Assembly: GCA_001657295.1 (NCBI GenBank)
Contig: LYSW01000048.1
Coordinates: 1-38,043 of the forward strand
Direction of reading: 5' to 3'
Origin: Oceanicaulis sp. BBD 1991-10
GTDB taxonomy: Bacteria; Pseudomonadota; Alphaproteobacteria; Caulobacterales; Maricaulaceae
Length of the DNA: 38,043 bases
In this document: in pieces, positions 33,945 to 38,043 of the stretch
Layout: each line of letters begins with the position of its first letter
How positions within the stretch are numbered: position 1 is the stretch's first letter
The notes under the pieces: generated by a model
Databases searched by the model: none
What the model was told of the DNA's origin: nothing
What the model saw: only the letters and a program-made list of their open reading frames with translations
Translations under genes and position numbers: made by a program

Positions 33945-34017
33945 TTCGAACCCTCGGAACGCTTGCGCGCTCAACGGTTTTCGAGACCGCCCCGTTCGAC
34001 CACTCCGGCACCTCTCC
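33928..34017 (-). tRNA. tRNA-Ser (anticodon CGA)
   Basis: The minus strand folds as a 90-base class II tRNA with encoded CCA. The acceptor stem is GGAGAGG paired to TCTCTCC (one G-U), the anticodon loop is CTCGAAA with anticodon CGA (33981-33983), there is a long variable arm around GAGCGCGCAAGCGTTC, and the T arm is GAGGGTTCGAATCCCTC. It decodes UCG. Its 3' end is the site of the island and is copied at 25572-25588. The integrated element preserves the complete tRNA. Confidence 0.96.
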
Positions 34018-34115
34018 GCACGGGAGCGTGGTTCTGGCGGAGCTTTGTCGATAAATCAAGGGGGCGCGGCGCCGCCGGCCGCCAAGTCAGGCTTGGCCTT
34101 CCGGCGCCTTTCTCA

Positions 34116-34145
34116 TTGACTCCCCGCGCCTGCGGCGCCTATAAG
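34116..34145 (+). promoter_or_regulatory. Promoter of rplU-rpmA
   Basis: TTGACT (34116-34121) and TATAAG (34140-34145) are separated by 18 bases, a good sigma-70-type match. They lie about 140 bases before the rplU start, leaving a structured leader. This is the clearest promoter in the window. Confidence 0.75.
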
Positions 34146-34156
34146 CCGCGCTCCGT

Positions 34157-34180
34157 CCCCGCCGGGCTGTCTCGGCGGGG
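34157..34180 (+). other. Hairpin in the rplU leader
   Basis: CCCCGCCG (34157-34164) and CGGCGGGG (34173-34180) form a perfect 8-bp stem with an 8-base loop, starting about five bases after the expected transcript start. It is followed by a short T-bearing stretch. It could be an attenuator or a binding site for L21 feedback. It is seen as structure only. Confidence 0.55.
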
Positions 34181-34287
34181 CGGTTTCGTGTTGACAACGC
34201 CGGATCGGACAAGAACCGGCGAAGAAAAAGAGACCCGGCCGGGCCCAGGCGCTTCGGCACGGATCTGAGGTGAAAAGGAATTGGACC

Positions 34288-34944
34288 ATGTACGCGGTGA
34301 TCAAGACCGGCGGCAAGCAATACAAGGTTTCCGAGGGCGACGTCCTGCGGGTGGAGAAGCTCGACGCGGAAGCGGGCGAGGTCGTCGCCTTTGACGAAGT
34401 GCTCATGATCGGCGGTGAAGGCGACGCAGTGGTGGGGACCCCCGCCATCGACGGCGCCAGCGTCACCGCCGAAGTGCTGGACGTGCGCAAGGACAAGAAG
34501 GTCCTGGTGTTCAAAAAGCGCCGGCGTCAGAATTACCGCCGCAAGAAAGGCCACCGCCAGTGGATCGCCGTGGTCTCGGTCGCCGAGATCCTCAAGCCCG
34601 GCGCCAAGTCCAAGCTGACGGCGAAGAAGAAGACCGCCAAGACCGAAGCGCCGGCCGAGGCGGCGCCGGCGAAAGCGGCCAAGAAGGCTGAAGCGCCCAA
34701 TGCCGCGCCGAAGGCGGCTGCGACGCCAAAAGCGGCTCCGGCGGGCGATGATGATCTGACCAAGCTGACCGGCGTGGGTCCGGCGTTTGCGAAGAAGCTC
34801 AATGAAGCCGGCGTGACGAGCTTTGCTCAGATCGCAGCTTGGGACGCTGCGGAGATCGAGCGCCTGGATGGCGAGATCTCCGGTCTTAAGAGCAAAGCGG
34901 AAAAAGGCGACTGGGTCGCCGAAGCAAAGACCCTGGCCGGCTGA
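34288..34944 (+). CDS. rplU: 50S ribosomal protein L21 with C-terminal helix-hairpin-helix extension
   Basis: L21 binds 23S rRNA in the large subunit. The first 105 residues are the conserved protein, starting MYAVIKTGGKQYKVSEGDVL with the signature around FKKRRRQNYRRKKGHRQ. ATG 34288 is chosen over an upstream in-frame start because it begins the conserved sequence. An Ala/Lys-rich linker (about 110-150) follows, then a domain of about 60 residues (LTGVGPAFAKKLNEAGVTSF) like the helix-hairpin-helix tail common in alphaproteobacterial L21. Length is 218 residues against about 103 in Escherichia coli. It is followed by rpmA after 34 bases. Confidence 0.96.
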   Translation: MYAVIKTGGKQYKVSEGDVLRVEKLDAEAGEVVAFDEVLMIGGEGDAVVGTPAIDGASVTAEVLDVRKDKKVLVFKKRRRQNYRRKKGHRQWIAVVSVAEILKPGAKSKLTAKKKTAKTEAPAEAAPAKAAKKAEAPNAAPKAAATPKAAPAGDDDLTKLTGVGPAFAKKLNEAGVTSFAQIAAWDAAEIERLDGEISGLKSKAEKGDWVAEAKTLAG

Positions 34945-34978
34945 TCAGCCGCGCGAAGCCAACCAATAGGAGACCGAT

Positions 34979-35248
34979 ATGGCTCACAAAAAAGCAGGCG
35001 GCTCATCGCGTAACGGCCGCGACTCGGAAGGCCGGCGCCTTGGCGTCAAGAAATCCGGCGGTCAGCACGTGATCCCGGGCAATATCATCATTCGCCAGCG
35101 CGGCACCCGCTATAATCCGGGTGAAAATGTGGGCATGGGCAAGGATCACACCCTGTTCGCGCTCACCGAAGGCCGCGTCGTCTTTGCGCGCAAAAAGGAC
35201 AAGAAGATGTTCGTGTCCGTCGCGCCGCTCGCAGAGGCCGCTGAATAG
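34979..35248 (+). CDS. rpmA: 50S ribosomal protein L27
   Basis: L27 lies near the peptidyl-transferase centre. The 89-residue protein begins [20 protein letters not shown] and has the typical [20 protein letters not shown] segment. AGGAGA precedes the ATG. It is co-transcribed with rplU, and two hairpins follow its stop, the second a terminator with a T-run. The operon order rplU-rpmA is general in bacteria. Confidence 0.97.
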   Translation: MAHKKAGGSSRNGRDSEGRRLGVKKSGGQHVIPGNIIIRQRGTRYNPGENVGMGKDHTLFALTEGRVVFARKKDKKMFVSVAPLAEAAE

Positions 35249-35272
35249 GGCGATCGAAACACACCGATCGCC
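35249..35272 (+). other. Hairpin directly after rpmA
   Basis: GGCGATCG (35249-35256) pairs with CGATCGCC (35265-35272) around an 8-base loop, starting at the base after the rpmA stop. There is no T-run, so it may protect the 3' end or slow polymerase before the true terminator at 35304. Confidence 0.55.
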
Positions 35273-35303
35273 TCACCCCGAAGGGGGCGATCCGGACACA
35301 ACG

Positions 35304-35339
35304 AAGGGGAGCTGGATCGCCGGCTCCCCTTTTTCTTTG
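35304..35339 (+). terminator. Rho-independent terminator of rplU-rpmA
   Basis: AAGGGGAGC (35304-35312) and GCTCCCCTT (35323-35331) form a 9-bp stem with a 10-base loop, followed by TTTTTCTTT. It ends the ribosomal operon before the acetyltransferase gene. Confidence 0.85.
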
Positions 35340-35372
35340 CCCCTTCGTCCAAATGGCCATGAGGAGACCGCC

Positions 35373-35951
35373 ATGCTGGACCAGGATCTAAACGCGACGC
35401 CCGCCGACAACGCCGCCATGGCCCCGCTCGCCGGCGAGACGATTGAAACCCAACGCCTGGTCCTCACCCCGCTGAAGGTCGAGGACGCGGTCTGGGTCGG
35501 TCCGGAAAGCGGCCGGCCGGAGGTGGCGCGCAATCTCGCCCTGGTGCCGGAGCCCAATCCGGCCTTGGCCGCGGAGATGTTCATCCTGATGTCGCGGGCG
35601 CGCGAGGCTCACGGTCTGGATCTGGCGCGCGCGGTGCGCCTGAAGTCGGACCAAACGCCCCTTGGCGTCATCGGCGCCGGCCATCGCGGCGATGGCGTGT
35701 GGAGTTTCGGCTACTGGTATAGCCCGAGCGCCTGGGGAAAGGGCTACGCTACTGAGGCGGGCGAAGGCTTGATCGGCGCCCTGCGCGCTCGGGGCGCCCG
35801 GCGGCTCAAAGCCGGTTATTTCACCCACAACCCGGCCTCGCGCCGCGTGCTGGAAAAGCTCGGATTCGAGCATAACGGCCAGGACGATCCGGAATATTGC
35901 GCCGCAATCCTGAAACGTCAGCCGCATCGCGGAATGACGGCGGCGCTTTAG
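35373..35951 (+). CDS. GNAT-family N-acetyltransferase (RimJ/RimL-like)
   Basis: The 192-residue protein has the RimJ/RimL pattern: ETQRLVLTPLKVEDAVWVGP near the start, GVIGAGHRGDGVWSFGYWYS in the middle, then WGKGYATEAGEGLIGALRAR with the acetyl-CoA pyrophosphate-binding GKGYATEA. It closes with NPASRRVLEKLGFEHNG, the family end motif. The start MLDQDLNATP at 35373 follows GAGGAG by six bases. A GNAT gene after rplU-rpmA is common in Alphaproteobacteria. Its substrate, a protein N-terminus or small molecule, is unknown. It lies just after the terminator and so has its own promoter. Confidence 0.88.
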   Translation: MLDQDLNATPADNAAMAPLAGETIETQRLVLTPLKVEDAVWVGPESGRPEVARNLALVPEPNPALAAEMFILMSRAREAHGLDLARAVRLKSDQTPLGVIGAGHRGDGVWSFGYWYSPSAWGKGYATEAGEGLIGALRARGARRLKAGYFTHNPASRRVLEKLGFEHNGQDDPEYCAAILKRQPHRGMTAAL

Positions 35952-36003
35952 GCGCGAGGTTGGGCGCTGCCTGCTTGGGCGGCGGCGTTGGAGCGCGTGA
36001 AGC

Positions 36004-36027
36004 TGCGCCGGCGTCACCGCCGGCGCA
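36004..36027. repeat. Inverted repeat, 9-bp arms
   Basis: TGCGCCGGC (36004-36012) and GCCGGCGCA (36019-36027) are exact complements around a 6-base loop. It lies 53 bases after the acetyltransferase stop. It may be part of its terminator, though no T-run follows. Confidence 0.6.
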
Positions 36028-36150
36028 CAGACTCAATCCGCTCTACACCTGCCCAACCGATCGGGCGCCGGAGGCGGCTCGTCGTTGCGGGAGTCCGGCT
36101 CCTCGCGATCCATGTTGCGCCCAGCCAAACCCTCTGAGCCTTTGCTCTTC

Positions 36151-36185
36151 ATGGGCTGTAAGCCGCAATCCGGCTTACAGCCCAT
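36151..36185. repeat. Perfect 15-bp inverted repeat
   Basis: ATGGGCTGTAAGCCG (36151-36165) and CGGCTTACAGCCCAT (36171-36185) are exact complements with a 5-base loop, CAATC. No T-run follows either side. It may be a dispersed palindromic element or a two-way terminator between convergent genes. Confidence 0.8.
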
Positions 36186-36288
36186 GGCAGGCATTCTGCG
36201 ATCAGCGATCGCCCGCTCAAGGGTGAAACCGCTTCGCGGCGGCATAGCCGCCCTTGACCGGGAGATCGCTGGGCGCGACCCGCAACGC

Positions 36289-38043
36289 TCAATCCCGCCG
36301 GATCAAGCCGGATAGCGAGGCGGCGATCAGAGCCGAGATGGCGAAACCGGAGATCATTAAAATCCATTGCAGCCAGTGAAGTCCGCCCCGCCGCGCCATC
36401 CAGCTGATAAAGTGCTCCCACGGGCCCATGGTGTCGGGGACCGTAAACGCGCCAGGGTTCAGCCTGTCGAGAGCGCGCAACTTCTCGACATCGCCGTCAC
36501 ACCGCGCGATCCGCGCGGGCTTCCAGCTGCTCTCCTGATCAATATCCACCAGCGGCACGAAAGCATCGATGACATAGGCGCCGGCGTGAAACGGCGGCAC
36601 GGCTTCGGTCACATCCGCGCTCAGGCACGCGTCCACCCCCTGCGGTCCATCCCCAAGCTCCGCCGTAATCTCCGCCAGCGCTGCGTGGGGTTGGGCGGGC
36701 GTCATATAGCCGAGGCGGTAGGCGGTTCCGGTGGCGGCCAGCGAAAGCGCGAGCACGGGCAGGCCGAGCCAGACTAGAGGCCGCCAAGCGCGGTAGCCAT
36801 AGCCGGTCAGCTTGAAGAGCAACCAGCGAACACACCACCAGAAACGTGAAATGTAGCGCTGGATACGGCCGCGTTCGGGCGTGCGCCGCCAGACGGCGCG
36901 GTGGTGGCGGCGCTCTTTCGCCATGCCCACCTCGCGCGCCTCTGCGGCGTGACCCATCTCACGGAGCACCTTGGCGAGCTGTTCATAGGGCTGAGGCTTG
37001 AACGCGTCGCCGTCGCCCATTCCGTCGCGGTCGCCGTCCGGCTGTCGGTCCAGCCAGGCCTTACGCGCGGCCCAGCTGGTTGGTGAGCGTGAGCCGAGCC
37101 GGCCATAGGTGAAACCATCGAGGATCAGCTCAGACCTCTCGCTCAGCCAGGATGCGCCGCCGTCGCGGGCGCGGATATCGCCATCATCCAGCACGGCGCA
37201 GCGCGCATTGGCGAGATCGAGGTGACCTGTGAGGGTGCAGCAAGTCGTGCCGTCCGGCGCGTCAGGATGATTGACCATCAACGCCGCGCCGACCTTGGCG
37301 CTTTGGAGCTTTAGCGCGACGCCGTCGCCCTTCTCGGCCGCCTCGAACGTTCCCCTATGAAGTTGGAGATCGCCGCCGATCCTGACCCGTCTGAAATCCA
37401 CCTGGCCGCGCGCCAGAAAGCCATCGCGCAAGTAGACGTCCGCGCCGATCTCTGCGGCGTCGGCGTCGAGCGCAATTCCGGTCGCCGCCTCGAACCGGCC
37501 GCCGGCGCAGGCGACCTGGCCCCCGATCCGGGTGCCTATGAAATTCACCTTGGCGCGGGCAAGAAAGCCGTCATACATAAATACGTCCGTGCCGATCTCT
37601 GCGGCGTCGGCGTCGAGCGCAACTCCAGTCGAAGCTCGCCAACGTGTGCCTTGCAGATAGAGCCCACCACCAATGCGCACGCCGCGCAGGTCTGCGCGCT
37701 CGGCGTTCAGACACCAAGCTTGAAGGTCGTCCCGCACCCGCAAGCGGTCGCCGGACAACACGCCGAGCGCTGAGCCGGGCCGGACAGGTCCACCCCGCCC
37801 AGATCGGCGCGGTCGAGTATTAGGCGGCCATCCGGCGTTTCGCTGCCCCCGCCCGACCAAACGCAGCCGCGCAGCGCGACGCCGCCGGAAAAGCGGCCAC
37901 CGGTAAAATCGAGATCGCCCAGAATGTGTGGCCGGTTCTCGATCTCATGATAGCGTCTCCACCTCCACTCGGCATTGATCCGCCGCCGACGCTCCGCCTT
38001 GACCGCTTTCTCATCCCAAAAGTCGGGAAATCCCTCAAACTCC
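36289..38043 (-). pseudogene. Pentapeptide-repeat-like membrane protein, frameshifted, cut by right edge
   Basis: The intact downstream frame (36289 to about 37780) has modules of about 49 residues rich in xLxLxxxxxxG strands. Two of them, GVALDADAAEIGTDV and GIALDADAAEIGADV, share a 32-base exact DNA repeat. It also has two C-terminal membrane segments (VWLGLPVLALSLAATGTAY and LQWILMISGFAISALIAA). Upstream, another frame open to the right edge reads EFEGFPDFWDEKAVKAERRR and LDRADLGGVDLSG and looks like the missing N-terminus, but it stops at 37707. Joining needs a one-base shift near 37740-37790. Similar actinobacterial proteins are labelled membrane-associated oxidoreductase, but I see no redox site. 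It may instead be an intact shorter gene. Confidence 0.6.
37444..37622. repeat. Two 32-base direct repeats, 147 bases apart
   Basis: Positions 37444-37475 and 37591-37622 are identical. The period of 147 bases is 49 codons, so the repeat keeps frame and encodes the ALDADAAEIG modules. It suggests recent duplication or gene conversion inside the gene. Confidence 0.75.

Larger units (their letters stand above)
35952..36288. other. Intergenic stretch with inverted repeats, no gene
   Basis: This 337-base stretch lies between convergent genes. I see no protein gene. It contains two perfect inverted repeats (36004-36027 and 36151-36185) and a GGCGGC-ATA-GCCGCC stem at about 36237-36251, near the end of the membrane-protein gene. 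Convergent termination is the simplest role. Confidence 0.6.

Noticed and set aside
33927-34268. Reading frame of 113 codons beginning MAEREGFEPSERLRAQRF
   Set aside because: It is the false translation of tRNA-Ser read on the opposite strand, a well-known artefact; the tRNA explains the sequence.
1-38043. CRISPR arrays, rRNA genes and insertion sequences
   Set aside because: No regularly spaced direct repeats, rRNA-like sequence or transposase frames were seen on either strand.

Overview
The window is a high-GC alphaproteobacterial segment. Its left two thirds carry most of a photosynthesis gene cluster for a type II reaction centre and bacteriochlorophyll a, as in purple bacteria and aerobic anoxygenic phototrophs. 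Gene order and codon use fit Alphaproteobacteria, perhaps a Caulobacterales/Maricaulales-like marine phototroph. The order is only suggested, not proven.

Positions 1-8453 (minus strand) form one superoperon: crtE-crtF-bchC-bchX-bchY-bchZ-pufB-pufA-pufL, with pufL running off the left edge. crtD and crtC run divergently from crtE and converge on a second minus-strand operon, bchI-bchD-bchO-crtI-crtB-(39-aa ORF)-tspO-(45-aa ORF), at 10922-17865. Three TGT-N12-ACA boxes, the PpsR/CrtJ type, lie upstream of bchC, between crtE and crtD, and upstream of bchI. Strong intercistronic hairpins separate bchZ from pufB and pufA from pufL. No crtA or pufQ is visible. The enzymes present make bacteriochlorophyllide from chlorophyllide (BchXYZ, BchC), insert magnesium (BchI, BchD, BchO) and make methoxylated acyclic carotenoids (CrtE, B, I, C, D, F).

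Positions 17993-25403 form a flank with a DUF2306-like membrane protein, a cytochrome P450 split by one extra T, an ATP-grasp protein, a VOC protein, a Tat-exported nitroreductase-fold protein, an AppA-like BLUF photoreceptor and a secreted SnoaL-like protein. The photoreceptor and the PpsR-type boxes together suggest an AppA/PpsR-like light and redox circuit. PpsR itself is not in the window.

Positions 25572-33944 look like a genomic island inserted at the 3' end of tRNA-Ser(CGA). A 17-bp direct repeat of the tRNA end marks both borders, and TTGTACC motifs near both ends resemble integrase arm sites. No integrase is seen. The cargo is a 1202-aa STAND-NTPase-like protein with a degenerate P-loop and, divergent from it, an operon of a coiled-coil/VWA membrane protein, a secreted Arg/Pro-rich protein with a toxin-like C-terminus, and an AT-rich small gene placed like an immunity gene. 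This island is the best candidate for an undescribed system.

Positions 34116-38043 return to core genes: rplU-rpmA with promoter, leader hairpin and terminator, a GNAT acetyltransferase, an intergenic stretch with perfect inverted repeats, and a frameshifted pentapeptide-repeat-like membrane protein that runs off the right edge.
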